A stretch of DNA of 64,000 nucleotides from assembly GCF_036409475.1 (NCBI RefSeq), contig NZ_JAYRCK010000032.1, positions 1-64,000 of the forward strand. Direction: 5' to 3'. The notes beneath the pieces were generated by a model, which made no database searches, was not told the origin of the DNA, and saw only the letters and a list, made by a program, of their open reading frames with translations. The position numbers and the translations under genes were made by a program. Each line of letters opens with the position of its first letter. The stretch's first letter is position 1. Positions 16,727-25,749 of the stretch are shown here, piece by piece. This DNA is from Scandinavium sp036409475. GTDB lineage: Bacteria; Pseudomonadota; Gammaproteobacteria; Enterobacterales; Enterobacteriaceae.

Positions 16727-17446
16727 TTACTTCAAAGACCCCACCAGCGCTTTACGGCTGTCTTCCAGTGAAATGACTCGCCCGCACACGTCTTTACCGA
16801 ACTTCTGGAAATCCGCTTCCTGGTTTTTCCATTCGTTCTGCACTGCGGTTTGCAAACCGCCCATGCTGCCGAGGATGTTTTGCAGCGGGTTACCGCCGCC
16901 TTTCAGTACCGCTTTCGAGCCCATTTCATTGATGCTGTCCTGCAACAATCCGCCCATCGCCTGATTCACCAGGTTCTGGCCGTCGGCTCGTACCTGCTCA
17001 ACACCTTTGTAGTGGAACGTCAGGCCATCGGTACGGTGCTCAATGATGCGGTTCATCTGCTCTTTGAGCTGCGCGTCCAGTTTGGTCAGACGCCCATGCA
17101 TGCTGCTGCTGGCTCCCACCTGCTCGGTGATGATTTTATCCAGCGCGGCACGGCTTTTGTCCACGCGGGAGCGGGCGCCTTCGTCAATCCATGGCAGCGC
17201 GCTGCGCAATTCGGCTTGATAATCTTTCGCCTGTTCGCGCTGGGCGGCACTCAGCGTGTACTGTTTGCCGTTGAACATCACGTTGCCGTCTGGGGTGATC
17301 ACCAGATTGCCGTTTTCGCCTTTCACCTGCACGGTTTGCGGGTTGAGGATCACATCGTCACGCGGGGTGACGCTGCACTGATAATCCGCCTGTGCGGCGA
17401 AAGCCGTAATGGAGAGGGCCGCCGCCAGCAACGTTTTGCGCATCAT
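16727..17446 (-). CDS. yggN: DUF2884 family periplasmic protein YggN
   Basis: A 239-residue protein with an N-terminal signal peptide (MMRKTLLAAALSITAFAAQA, cleavage before DYQCS). The remainder is the DUF2884 domain and matches E. coli YggN. There are two cysteines in the mature part (one at CSV near 24, one near 222 in KDVCGR) that could pair. Function is unknown. It lies downstream of yggL on the same strand, with a terminator between. Confidence 0.9.
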   Translation of the reverse strand: MMRKTLLAAALSITAFAAQADYQCSVTPRDDVILNPQTVQVKGENGNLVITPDGNVMFNGKQYTLSAAQREQAKDYQAELRSALPWIDEGARSRVDKSRAALDKIITEQVGASSSMHGRLTKLDAQLKEQMNRIIEHRTDGLTFHYKGVEQVRADGQNLVNQAMGGLLQDSINEMGSKAVLKGGGNPLQNILGSMGGLQTAVQNEWKNQEADFQKFGKDVCGRVISLEDSRKALVGSLK

Positions 17447-17469
17447 AGAAACTCCTGTAAAGACAAAAC

Positions 17470-17489
17470 GGGCCAGCGATTGCTGGCCC
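17470..17489 (-). terminator. Rho-independent terminator after yggL
   Basis: GGGCCAGC (17470-17477) pairs with GCTGGCCC (17482-17489) around a 4-nt loop. On the minus strand the stem is followed by GTTTTGTC. It lies 12 bp after the yggL stop and before yggN. Confidence 0.75.
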
Positions 17490-17500
17490 TTTATAGCGAC

Positions 17501-17827
17501 TTAGTCCCACCAGACGTCGAAAAGTTCGCTGGTGCGTACCTCTTCAAGCTTCTGCTCTTCCAGCCATTTACGCACAATGGCCTGGTGCTCTTCGGTACAT
17601 TTGCCGGTTTCCTGCAGGCAAATCAGACCTTCCCAGGCCAGATAGCCACTGCCATCAAACGCCAGCTTGTTTGGCTCGATCACTTCATCAATAAAGCGGT
17701 CGACGGTTTTGTCGATTTGCTCAACGTCAGTCCCTTCCGGGAAACGCCATGCAACAGAGAACCCCACTTCCTGGAATTCGTCGATGTGCATTTTTTTACG
17801 CAGACGACGGCTACGGTTTTTCGCCAT
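17501..17827 (-). CDS. yggL: DUF469 (YggL) family protein
   Basis: A 108-residue protein matching E. coli YggL: basic start MAKNRSRRLRKKMHIDEF, then GFSVAWRFPEGTD and acidic C-terminus ELFDVWWD. YggL has been reported to associate with the 50S ribosomal subunit; otherwise the role is unclear. The ATG at 17827 overlaps the trmB stop by one base, which indicates a trmB-yggL operon. A frame extension to 17857 is not conserved. Confidence 0.93.
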   Translation of the reverse strand: MAKNRSRRLRKKMHIDEFQEVGFSVAWRFPEGTDVEQIDKTVDRFIDEVIEPNKLAFDGSGYLAWEGLICLQETGKCTEEHQAIVRKWLEEQKLEEVRTSELFDVWWD

Positions 17828-18546
17828 TATTTCACCCTCTCGAACATTAAGTCCCATACGCCGTGACCAAGACGATGGCCACGTTGTTCAAATTTGGTTA
17901 CCGGACGCGATTCCGGACGCGGAACATAGTCGTTGCTCTCGGAGACATTTTTATACCCTTCGAGCGAGGACATCACTTCCAGCATATGTTCCGCATAAGG
18001 TTCCCAGTCGGTCGCCATGTGGAAAACACCACCCAGCTTCAGCTTAGCTTTCACCAGTTCGGCAAACGGCGCCTGAACGATACGGCGCTTATTATGACGT
18101 GCTTTGTGCCATGGGTCAGGGAAAAACAGCTGCACCATGTTCAAAGAATTGTCAGGAATCATTTTGTGCAGCACTTCCACCGCGTCGTGGCACATCACGC
18201 GCAGGTTTTCCACGCCCTCTTCGTGCGCAGAAGCGAGGCAAGCGCCCACGCCCGGGGAATGCACTTCGATGCCTAAGAAATTCTGTTCAGGCCTGGCTTT
18301 CGCCATGGTGACCAGCGATGCGCCCATGCCGAAACCGATTTCCAGCGTAGTCGGGGCTTCGCGACCGAACAGGCCGACAAAGTCGACCGGCGCTTCGCTG
18401 AACTCAACGCCCATCACCGGCCAATAGTTATCCAGCGCATGCTGCTGCCCTTTGGTCAGGCGGCCCTGGCGGCGGACAAAGCTGCGAATACGGCGCAACG
18501 GGCGGCCGTTTTCATCAAATTCCGGTGAAATGACGTCGTTGTTCAT
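17827..18546 (-). CDS. trmB: tRNA (guanosine(46)-N7)-methyltransferase
   Basis: TrmB uses S-adenosylmethionine to form m7G46 in the variable loop of tRNAs. The 239-residue protein equals the E. coli length. The SAM-binding loop LEIGFGMGASLV lies near residue 70 and the catalytic region LFFPDPWHKARHNKRR near 145, with the C-terminal TKFEQRGHRLGH motif. It is divergent from mutY, with 145 bp between the starts holding both promoters, and it is coupled to yggL downstream. Confidence 0.96.
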   Translation of the reverse strand: MNNDVISPEFDENGRPLRRIRSFVRRQGRLTKGQQHALDNYWPVMGVEFSEAPVDFVGLFGREAPTTLEIGFGMGASLVTMAKARPEQNFLGIEVHSPGVGACLASAHEEGVENLRVMCHDAVEVLHKMIPDNSLNMVQLFFPDPWHKARHNKRRIVQAPFAELVKAKLKLGGVFHMATDWEPYAEHMLEVMSSLEGYKNVSESNDYVPRPESRPVTKFEQRGHRLGHGVWDLMFERVK

Positions 18547-18691
18547 AAAAATTCAGTCTACCTGATGAGTATTTAAGGAAACGGGCATTATCCAAAGTTA
18601 ATGAGAGGATGCAAGCATGGGAAAGATCCGGTTTACAGCGAGGCTGTCGCTGTGCTGCAATCTGCGTCCCTGATACAGCGAATCGGTAACC

Positions 18692-19744
18692 ATGCAAGCC
18701 TCTCAATTTTCAGCCCAGGTACTGGACTGGTACGACAAATATGGGCGTAAGACCCTGCCCTGGCAAACAGAAAAAACGCCGTACAAAGTATGGCTCTCTG
18801 AGGTGATGCTGCAACAGACGCAGGTGGCGACGGTCATTCCCTATTTTGAACGCTTTATGGCGCGCTTTCCGACAGTCACCGATTTAGCCAATGCCCCGCT
18901 TGATGAAGTCCTTCATCTGTGGACAGGCCTTGGCTATTACGCTCGTGCGCGCAATCTGCATAAAGCCGCTCAACAGGTTGCCACGCTTCACCAAGGCAAA
19001 TTCCCTGAAACGTTTGAAGAAGTTGCCGATTTACCGGGCGTTGGCCGCTCTACGGCGGGCGCCATCCTTTCGCTTTCTTTAGGCAAACATTTCCCGATCC
19101 TCGACGGTAACGTGAAGCGCGTTTTAGCACGCTGCTACGCTGTCGACGGTTGGCCGGGCAAGAAAGACGTGGAAAAGCGCCTGTGGTCAATCAGCGAAGA
19201 TGTCACGCCCGCGAAAGGCGTGGAGCGTTTTAACCAGGCGATGATGGACCTGGGCGCGATGGTCTGTATGCGCTCGAAACCGAAATGCGAACTCTGCCCT
19301 TTAAACACCGGTTGTGTGGCCTATGCCCATCACAGCTGGGCGCAGTATCCCGGCAAAAAACCGAAACAGACGCTGCCTGAACGCGAAGGTTATTTCCTTA
19401 TCATGCAGCACGATAACGAAGTGCTTTTACTTCAGCGTCCACCAAGTGGCCTGTGGGGCGGCCTGTTCTGTTTTCCACAGTTCGCCTCAGAGGCAGAATT
19501 ACGTGAATGGCTGGCTGCGCGTCAGATAAAAGCCGACAAGCTCGAACAGCAAACCGCCTTCCGCCATACCTTCAGCCATTTCCATCTGGATATTGTGCCA
19601 ATGTGGCTCAGCGTGCAGTCTGTTGGCGCATGCATGGATGAAGGCAACGCTCTCTGGTATAACTTAGCCCAGCCACCGTCCGTGGGGCTTGCCGCTCCCG
19701 TTGAACGCCTGTTACAGCAGTTACGCGCCGGCGCTCTGGTTTGA
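18692..19744 (+). CDS. mutY: A/G-specific adenine DNA glycosylase
   Basis: MutY removes adenine mispaired with 8-oxoguanine. The protein is 350 residues, the E. coli length. The order is the helix-hairpin-helix glycosylase domain (LPGVGRSTAGAI near 113, catalytic Asp in ILDGNVKRVLAR near 138), the [4Fe-4S] loop with Cys spacing C-x6-C-x2-C-x5-C near 192-208, and the C-terminal NUDIX-like 8-oxoG recognition domain (residues ~230-350). It leads the mutY-yggX-mltC group. Confidence 0.97.
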   Translation: MQASQFSAQVLDWYDKYGRKTLPWQTEKTPYKVWLSEVMLQQTQVATVIPYFERFMARFPTVTDLANAPLDEVLHLWTGLGYYARARNLHKAAQQVATLHQGKFPETFEEVADLPGVGRSTAGAILSLSLGKHFPILDGNVKRVLARCYAVDGWPGKKDVEKRLWSISEDVTPAKGVERFNQAMMDLGAMVCMRSKPKCELCPLNTGCVAYAHHSWAQYPGKKPKQTLPEREGYFLIMQHDNEVLLLQRPPSGLWGGLFCFPQFASEAELREWLAARQIKADKLEQQTAFRHTFSHFHLDIVPMWLSVQSVGACMDEGNALWYNLAQPPSVGLAAPVERLLQQLRAGALV

Positions 19745-19769
19745 GCGACGGCCTAAAAGAGGAAGAGTC

Positions 19770-20045
19770 ATGAGCAGAACCATTTTTTGTACCTACCTGC
19801 AGCGCGATGCCGAAGGTCAGGACTTCCAGCTTTACCCGGGCGAGCTCGGCAAACGCATCTATAACGAAATCTCGAAAGATGCCTGGGCGCAATGGCAGCA
19901 CAAGCAAACCATGCTGATTAACGAGAAAAAACTCAACATGATGAATCCGGAGCACCGCAAACTGCTGGAGCAGGAGATGATCAACTTCCTGTTTGAAGGC
20001 AAAGACGTGCATATCGAAGGCTATACGCCGCCGGAAAAACAGTAA
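19770..20045 (+). CDS. yggX: Oxidative damage protection / Fe(II) trafficking protein YggX
   Basis: A 91-residue protein nearly identical to E. coli YggX, with the conserved opening SRTIFCTYLQRDAEGQDF that carries the single Cys at residue 7. YggX is linked to protection of Fe-S clusters and iron handling and belongs to the SoxRS regulon in E. coli. The ATG at 19770 follows AGAGGAAGAG, a good ribosome site, 25 bp after mutY. Confidence 0.95.
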   Translation: MSRTIFCTYLQRDAEGQDFQLYPGELGKRIYNEISKDAWAQWQHKQTMLINEKKLNMMNPEHRKLLEQEMINFLFEGKDVHIEGYTPPEKQ

Positions 20046-20052
20046 GGCAGGA

Positions 20053-20128
20053 TTGCCCGGCGGCACTTCGTTTGCGCGGGCCTACGTTATCGCTGTAGGC
20101 CGGGTAAGCGTAGCGCCACCCGGCATTG
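20053..20128. repeat. REP/BIME element between yggX and mltC
   Basis: Two inverted REP units (GCCCGGCGGC... and GTAGGCCGGGTAAGCG...CACCCGGC) form one BIME in the yggX-mltC gap. Confidence 0.8.
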
Positions 20129-20168
20129 CCGATGCATTTATCACAACACCACAAGCACTCCCGGAATG

Positions 20169-21248
20169 ATGAAAAAATATTTAGCGCTAGCCCTGATTGC
20201 GCCGTTGCTCATTTCGTGTTCAGGCTCTAAAAAAAACGATACCTATAACGAGGCCTGGGTAAAGGACACCAACGGTTTTGACATCCTGATGGGCCAGTTC
20301 GCCCACAACATCGAAAATATCTGGGGGTACAACGAAGTTTTGGTCGCAGGGCCGAAGGACTACGTGAAGTATTCCGATCAGTATTACACCCGTAGCCACA
20401 TCAACTTTGACGAAGGCACGATCACCTTCGAAACCATCGCCGGAACCGATCCTGCCGGCCGCCTGCGTCAGACGATCATCAAAACGCTGTTGATGGGCGA
20501 CGATCCAGGCTCGGTCGATCTCTATTCCGATGCCGATGACATCCAGATTTCCAAAGAGCCGTTCTTGTACGGGCAGGTGGTGGATAACACCGGACAGCCG
20601 ATTCGCTGGCAAGGCCGCGCATCGAACTACGCTGACTGGCTGCTGCAAAACCGCCTGAAAAGCCGCAATAACGGGCTGCACATTATCTACAGCGTGACCA
20701 TTAACCTGGTGCCGAATCACCTCGACAAACGTGCGCATAAATACATTGGCATGGTGCGTCAGGCTTCGCGTAAGTATGGCGTGGATGAATCCCTGATTCT
20801 GGCCATTATGCAGACTGAATCTTCCTTTAACCCTTACGCCGTCAGCAACGCCGACGCTCTGGGCCTGATGCAGGTGGTTCAACATTCTGCCGGGAAGGAT
20901 GTGTTCAAAGCACAGGGTAAATCTGGTACGCCAAGCCGCAGCTTCCTGTTTGATCCGGCCAGTAACATCGATACCGGCACCGCCTATCTGGCCATGTTGA
21001 GCAACGTTTATTTGGGCGGCATTGATAACCCAACCTCACGTCGCTATGCGGTGATAACGGCGTATAACGGCGGGGCGGGCAGCGTACTTCGCGTCTTCTC
21101 AAGCGATAAAGTGCAGGCGGCGGCTATCATCAACAGCATGGCGCCGGGCGATGTCTATCAGACGTTAACGACTCGCCATCCATCAGCCGAATCCCGTCGT
21201 TATCTCTATAAGGTCAACTCTGCGCAGAAAAGCTATCGTCGCAAGTAA
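20169..21248 (+). CDS. mltC: Membrane-bound lytic murein transglycosylase C
   Basis: MltC is an outer-membrane lipoprotein that cleaves peptidoglycan glycan strands to 1,6-anhydro products. The 359-residue precursor has a lipobox LLISC at about residues 13-17. An N-terminal DUF3393 domain is followed by the SLT domain: catalytic Glu in MQTESSFNPYAVS near 217, then GLMQVV and AYNGGAG near 302. An alternative ATG lies one codon upstream (20166). A hairpin at 21259-21284 follows the stop. Confidence 0.96.
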   Translation: MKKYLALALIAPLLISCSGSKKNDTYNEAWVKDTNGFDILMGQFAHNIENIWGYNEVLVAGPKDYVKYSDQYYTRSHINFDEGTITFETIAGTDPAGRLRQTIIKTLLMGDDPGSVDLYSDADDIQISKEPFLYGQVVDNTGQPIRWQGRASNYADWLLQNRLKSRNNGLHIIYSVTINLVPNHLDKRAHKYIGMVRQASRKYGVDESLILAIMQTESSFNPYAVSNADALGLMQVVQHSAGKDVFKAQGKSGTPSRSFLFDPASNIDTGTAYLAMLSNVYLGGIDNPTSRRYAVITAYNGGAGSVLRVFSSDKVQAAAIINSMAPGDVYQTLTTRHPSAESRRYLYKVNSAQKSYRRK

Positions 21249-21258
21249 AACTTCCCTA

Positions 21259-21284
21259 ACTCAGGCTCGATTCCGGGCCTGAGT
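21259..21284 (+). terminator. Hairpin after mltC
   Basis: ACTCAGGC (21259-21266) pairs with GCCTGAGT (21277-21284). It lies 11 bp after the stop. The tail is C/T-rich without a clean T-run. Confidence 0.55.
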
Positions 21285-21477
21285 CCTCTCCGCTTGCCTC
21301 TTCGTCATACGAAAATGTTATTTGCGTCACTAAACTGCTCTGCAAAAGAATAATCATTGCATTTTCTTGCGGCAGCTAACAAAACGCCAGACGTCTCACC
21401 GCTAGAATCGCCTCAAATCATCGCCATGAATGTTTTAATAACAACATAACCCCCAATGCCTTTGTGAGAAAATTAAC

Positions 21478-22737
21478 ATGAACCTTAAGCTGCAGCTCAA
21501 AATCTTGTCGTTTCTGCAATTCTGTCTGTGGGGGAGCTGGCTGACGACGCTGGGCTCGTATATGTTCGTCACCCTGAAATTCGACGGGGCGGATATCGGT
21601 GCCGTATACAGTTCGTTGGGGATTGCAGCCGTCTTGATGCCAACGCTGCTCGGGATCGTGGCAGATAAGTGGATCAGCGCCAAATGGGTCTACATGCTGT
21701 GCCATTTAGTCGGAGCAGGCACACTGTTTATGGCGGCAGAAGTGACCACGCCGGGCGCAATGTTTATCATTATTTTGCTCAACTCGCTGGCCTACATGCC
21801 TACGCTTGGGCTCATCAACACCATTTCCTACTATCGCCTGAAATCGGAAGGGATGGACATCGTCACTGACTTCCCGCCGATTCGTATCTGGGGCACCATC
21901 GGCTTTATCATTGCGATGTGGGCTGTGAGCTTTGCTGGTTTCGAATTAAGCCACATGCAGCTTTACATCGGCGCGGCGCTGTCCGTGGTACTGGCGCTGT
22001 TTACCCTGACGCTGCCGCACATTCCGGTATCGAACCAGCAGGCGAAACAGAGCTGGAGCAGCATGCTGGGTCTGGACGCTTTCGCGCTGTTCAAAAACAA
22101 ACGCATGGCCATTTTCTTTATTTTCTCGATGATGCTGGGCGCGGAGCTGCAAATCACCAACATGTTCGGCAACACCTTCCTGCACAGCTTCGATAAAGAT
22201 CCGCTGTTTGCCAGCAGCTTTATCGTGCAGCACGCCTCGGTGATGATGTCGATTTCGCAGATTTCCGAAACGCTGTTCATTCTGACTATCCCGTTCTTCC
22301 TGAGCCGTTACGGTATTAAGAACGTGATGCTTATCAGTATCTTCGCATGGATGTTGCGCTTTGGCCTGTTCGCCTATGGCGACCCAACGCCGTTTGGCAC
22401 CGTGCTGCTGGTGCTGTCGATGATTGTCTACGGCTGTGCGTTCGACTTCTTCAACATTTCCGGTTCCGTGTTTGTGGAAAAAGAAGTGAAGCCAGAAATT
22501 CGTGCCAGCGCGCAGGGCATGTTCCTGATGATGACCAACGGTTTCGGCTGTATTCTCGGCGGGATTGCGAGCGGTAAAGTGGTGGAGATGTACACCGTTA
22601 ACGGCATCACTGACTGGCAGAACGTGTGGCTGATTTTCGCGGCTTACTCACTAGTACTGGCTTTCGCGTTCGTTGCACTGTTTAAGTACAAACACGTGCG
22701 TGTACCTGCGGGTGCGCAGCAAGCGGTGACTCACTAA
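21478..22737 (+). CDS. nupG: Nucleoside:H+ symporter NupG
   Basis: NupG is an inner-membrane MFS transporter for purine and pyrimidine nucleosides. The 419-residue protein (E. coli 418) has 12 predicted helices and the typical opening LQLKILSFLQFCLWGSWLTTLG. Its 229-bp upstream gap is where E. coli nupG carries CRP, CytR and DeoR control sites. A TAGAAT near 21403 could be a -10 box, but I cannot assign operators with confidence. A TGTGAG directly before the ATG lies at the ribosome site. Confidence 0.96.
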   Translation: MNLKLQLKILSFLQFCLWGSWLTTLGSYMFVTLKFDGADIGAVYSSLGIAAVLMPTLLGIVADKWISAKWVYMLCHLVGAGTLFMAAEVTTPGAMFIIILLNSLAYMPTLGLINTISYYRLKSEGMDIVTDFPPIRIWGTIGFIIAMWAVSFAGFELSHMQLYIGAALSVVLALFTLTLPHIPVSNQQAKQSWSSMLGLDAFALFKNKRMAIFFIFSMMLGAELQITNMFGNTFLHSFDKDPLFASSFIVQHASVMMSISQISETLFILTIPFFLSRYGIKNVMLISIFAWMLRFGLFAYGDPTPFGTVLLVLSMIVYGCAFDFFNISGSVFVEKEVKPEIRASAQGMFLMMTNGFGCILGGIASGKVVEMYTVNGITDWQNVWLIFAAYSLVLAFAFVALFKYKHVRVPAGAQQAVTH

Positions 22738-22747
22738 TCCCCTTCAA

Positions 22748-22823
22748 CTGCCCGGCGGCGCTAAGCTTGCCGGGCCTACAAAACCGTAGGCCTGATAAGA
22801 AGCGCCAGCGCCGCCATCAGGCA
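22748..22823. repeat. REP/BIME element between convergent nupG and speC
   Basis: Inverted REP units (TGCCCGGCGGCGCTAAGC... and a diverged second unit GTAGGCCTGATAAG...GCCATCAGGC) occupy the whole gap between the two 3' ends, including the last base before the speC stop codon. Confidence 0.8.
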
Positions 22824-24959
22824 TTACTTCAGCACATATCCGTACAATCGCTTAATCCCATCCGCATCCTTTTCGCTATACACGCCCTGTAACTCCGGGG
22901 AGAAGCCTGGCAGCAGATTCACGCCCTCTTCCAGTGCGAGGAAATAGCGCTGCACCGCTCCGCCCCAGATTTCCCCCGGCACCACACAGAGCACACCCGG
23001 CGGATAAGGCAGCGCGCCTTCCGCCGCAATGCGCCCTTCTGCTTCACTCAGTCGCACCAGCTCCACATTACCACGGATAAACTCCATATTGGCATCCTGA
23101 GGATTCATCACCACCGCCGGGAAGCTGGCTTTGCGGAACATCGCCTTCTGCAAATCCTTCACGTCGAAGCTGACGTACAGGTCATGCATCTCCTGGCAAA
23201 GCTGACGAAGGGTGTAATCGCGATAACGCACCGGATATTTGTTGTAGACGGACGGCAACACGTCGGCCAGCGGCGTGTCGTCTTCGATATGCTGTTCGAA
23301 CTGGCCCAGCATCGCCACCAGTTGCGCCAGCTTCTCTGAGCTTTCTGCCGGGGTCAGCAGGAACAGAATCGAGTTGAGATCGCACTTTTCAGGCACGATG
23401 CCATTCTCACGCAGGTAATGCGCCAGAATGGTGGCCGGAATGCCAAACTCGCTGTATTCGCCCGTATCGGCGTTGATCCCCGACGTGGTCAGCAGCAGTT
23501 TGCAGGGATCGACAAAATACTGATCCTGCGCGTACCCTTCAAAACCGTGCCAACGATCGCCCGGCCCGAAGCTGAAAAAGCGTCGATCGCTGGCAATGGT
23601 CTGTGTCGCATGATCCTGCCATGGCCGCCCCGCCACCACCGGCGGAATAAACGGTTTGATCATCTTACAATTGGCGATAATGGCCTTGCGCGCTTCAATC
23701 CCGAGCGTCACACAATCCGCCCACAGGCGACGGCCGCTTTCACCTTCGTGGATCTTGGCGTTCACATCAAGGGCTGCAAAAAGTGGATAGAACGGGCTGG
23801 TCGAAGCATGCAGCATGTAGGCATTATTCAGACGCTTATAAGGGCAAAAACGCGCCTGGCCGCGAATGTGATCGTCCTTTTTGTGGATCTGCGAAGTCTG
23901 CGAGAAACCGGCCTGCTGTTTATGGACCGACTGAGTGACGAAGATCCCCGGATCGTTTTCGTTGAGATCGAGCAGCAGCGGCGAGCAATCTGCCATCATC
24001 GGAATAAATTGCTCGTAGCCGACCCAGGCGGAATCAAACAGGATGTAGTCGCACAGGTGGCCAATTTTGTCGATCACCTGCCGGGCGTTGTAAATCGTGC
24101 CGTCGTAAGTGCCAAGCTGAATCACCGCTAAACGGAAGGGGCGAGCTTCATTTGCACGCTCAGGCGCAACTTCGCGGATCAATTCGCGCAGGTATTTGTC
24201 GTCAAAGCAGTGTTCATCAATACCGCCAATAAACCCGAAAGGATTGCGCGCTGCTTCCAGATAAACAGGCGTCGCCCCGGCCTGAATCAATGCGCCATGG
24301 TGATTCGATTTATGGTTGTTACGGTCGAACAACACCAGGTCGCCGCGCGTCAGTAACGCATTCGTCACGACCTTATTTGCCGCAGAAGTTCCGTTCAGCA
24401 CAAACCAGGTTTTATCGGCGTTGAAGACCTTCGCGGCAAATTTTTGCGCTCGCCTGGCGGCACCTTCGTGAATGAGCAAATCGCCCAGTTTTACGTCCGC
24501 ATTGCACATATCGGCGCGGAAAATATTCTCACCAAAGAAATCATAAAACTGACGGCCCGCCGGGTGCTTTTTGAAGAACTCACCATGCTGATGCCCAGGA
24601 CAGGCAAAAGTAGCATTGCCCATCTCAACGTACTGAGTCAGCGTGTCAAAAAACGGCGGTAGCAGATTTTCTTCGTAACGGACAGCAGCAGCTTCAACTT
24701 CAAGCCACTGCTGGACGTTGCCGTTGATCACCGCAGCCACCCCTTCAGGGGTTTCAAACTCTTCGTCGGAAAAAACAAAGACCGGTAAATGAAAACCGGT
24801 GCGTTTAAGCAAAGCCAGAATGCCGCTGCGGCTGTCGGCGAGACTGATGACGACTGCCGCCACATCGGTAAAATCAGTCCTGTCCAACGCGACAACACGA
24901 CGGTGCGTAGAAAGGCGTGAGACAAGTTCGAGGCTTGCGGCAATGTGCATTGATTTCAT
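22824..24959 (-). CDS. speC: Constitutive ornithine decarboxylase
   Basis: SpeC decarboxylates L-ornithine to putrescine, the first step of polyamine synthesis. It is a 711-residue fold-type I PLP enzyme of the group III decarboxylases, the same length as E. coli SpeC. Order: N-terminal wing domain (1-105), PLP domain with the PLP lysine in SVHKQQAGFSQTSQ near 355, and C-terminal domain ending KRLYGYVLK. FACPGHQHG near 138 is a hallmark. I chose the ATG at 24959, giving MKSMHIAASLELV as in E. coli; the frame is open 20 codons further upstream. Confidence 0.97.
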   Translation of the reverse strand: MKSMHIAASLELVSRLSTHRRVVALDRTDFTDVAAVVISLADSRSGILALLKRTGFHLPVFVFSDEEFETPEGVAAVINGNVQQWLEVEAAAVRYEENLLPPFFDTLTQYVEMGNATFACPGHQHGEFFKKHPAGRQFYDFFGENIFRADMCNADVKLGDLLIHEGAARRAQKFAAKVFNADKTWFVLNGTSAANKVVTNALLTRGDLVLFDRNNHKSNHHGALIQAGATPVYLEAARNPFGFIGGIDEHCFDDKYLRELIREVAPERANEARPFRLAVIQLGTYDGTIYNARQVIDKIGHLCDYILFDSAWVGYEQFIPMMADCSPLLLDLNENDPGIFVTQSVHKQQAGFSQTSQIHKKDDHIRGQARFCPYKRLNNAYMLHASTSPFYPLFAALDVNAKIHEGESGRRLWADCVTLGIEARKAIIANCKMIKPFIPPVVAGRPWQDHATQTIASDRRFFSFGPGDRWHGFEGYAQDQYFVDPCKLLLTTSGINADTGEYSEFGIPATILAHYLRENGIVPEKCDLNSILFLLTPAESSEKLAQLVAMLGQFEQHIEDDTPLADVLPSVYNKYPVRYRDYTLRQLCQEMHDLYVSFDVKDLQKAMFRKASFPAVVMNPQDANMEFIRGNVELVRLSEAEGRIAAEGALPYPPGVLCVVPGEIWGGAVQRYFLALEEGVNLLPGFSPELQGVYSEKDADGIKRLYGYVLK

Positions 24960-25446
24960 AAGCGCGACTACCCAAATCGGGAGAGTAAAAGGCCCGGACG
25001 CGGTAAACACCACGCCCATAAACTGTCAGGGTCCGACTGGTAACCAGCTCCGACCGCCAGACATCAGTAAAAGCAGAAGCACTCTGATTTTACTGCTGTC
25101 CTGCAGTGAGCGTACGCTTGCCTCACCGCATGGTGAGCATAGAGGATTCAGCAGAATGACGGGGAAACCGTTGCGGATGAGCAATGCGGTAATGGCAACA
25201 TTGAGTGAATAAAACCATTCAGGCGCCCCCGAAAGAAGAAGGAGAAAATTCGCGCAATGATTACACCTTTCGCCAGAGCGTGCAACCCATGACAGGCGTT
25301 TACGGCCCTGTCCTCGCAGAGAACGCGAGAACATATCAATGCAGGCAAATCACATAAAACGTCATAACACAGCGCGCTAAAATAAAACAAGAATCGACCA
25401 GAATGGTGAGAGAATGCGCACTCCGTAGCGAAATTAACAAATTTCG
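24960..25446. other. Gene-free region between speC and tRNA-Phe
   Basis: About 490 bases with no convincing gene. It must hold the leftward speC promoter and 5' leader. A small hairpin CTCACC-GCAT-GGTGAG lies near 25120-25137. In E. coli yqgA lies here, divergent from speC; I see no yqgA sequence in this window. Confidence 0.5.
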
Positions 25447-25475
25447 TTGACGAGTCCGGCTGAATTTAGTTTAAT
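25447..25475 (+). promoter_or_regulatory. Sigma-70 promoter of tRNA-Phe
   Basis: TTGACG (-35, 25447-25452) and TTTAAT (-10, 25470-25475) are separated by 17 bp, followed by a GC-rich discriminator (GCGGCCC) typical of stringently controlled stable-RNA promoters, just upstream of the tRNA. Confidence 0.8.
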
Positions 25476-25485
25476 GCGGCCCGTT

Positions 25486-25561
25486 GCCCGGATAGCTCAG
25501 TCGGTAGAGCAGGGGATTGAAAATCCCCGTGTCCTTGGTTCGATTCCGAGTCCGGGCACCA
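25486..25561 (+). tRNA. pheV: tRNA-Phe (anticodon GAA)
   Basis: The 76-nt cloverleaf is complete: acceptor GCCCGGA pairs with TCCGGGC, D-arm GCTC/GAGC, anticodon stem GGGGA/TCCCC with GAA at 25519-25521, T-arm with GGTTCGATTCC, and encoded CCA. The sequence matches E. coli tRNA-Phe. Its place after speC fits pheV. Its 3' end is a known attachment site for integrative elements, and an imperfect copy lies at 28983-29000. Confidence 0.98.
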
Positions 25562-25572
25562 CTATTCTAAAG

Positions 25573-25600
25573 AACCCGCTCACAAGGCGGGTTTTTGCTT
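25573..25600 (+). terminator. Terminator of tRNA-Phe
   Basis: AACCCGC (25573-25579) pairs with GCGGGTT (25587-25593), followed by TTTTGCTTTTT. This is a classic rho-independent terminator 11 bp after the tRNA. Confidence 0.85.
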
Positions 25601-25749
25601 TTTAGGGTTCCGGTAGATTTCTGGGTGTTCAAGTCACAGATGCCCGCTGCTTTACCCCTTGTGCCCCACTCGAGCATTTCCCTTTAGCGACTCCCTGCCC
25701 TTCCGGTCACAGTGTCGTTGTCTGTTCGGCTTCAAACGGTCAATAAACA

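Noticed and set aside
16850..17866. 338-codon open frame on the plus strand
   Set aside because: Antisense to yggN and yggL, with no family resemblance and His/Phe-rich composition typical of shadow frames.
23418..24131. 237-codon open frame on the plus strand
   Set aside because: Antisense to speC.
25026..25334. 102-codon open frame upstream of speC
   Set aside because: No family resemblance and no convincing start; overlaps the expected speC leader and promoter.
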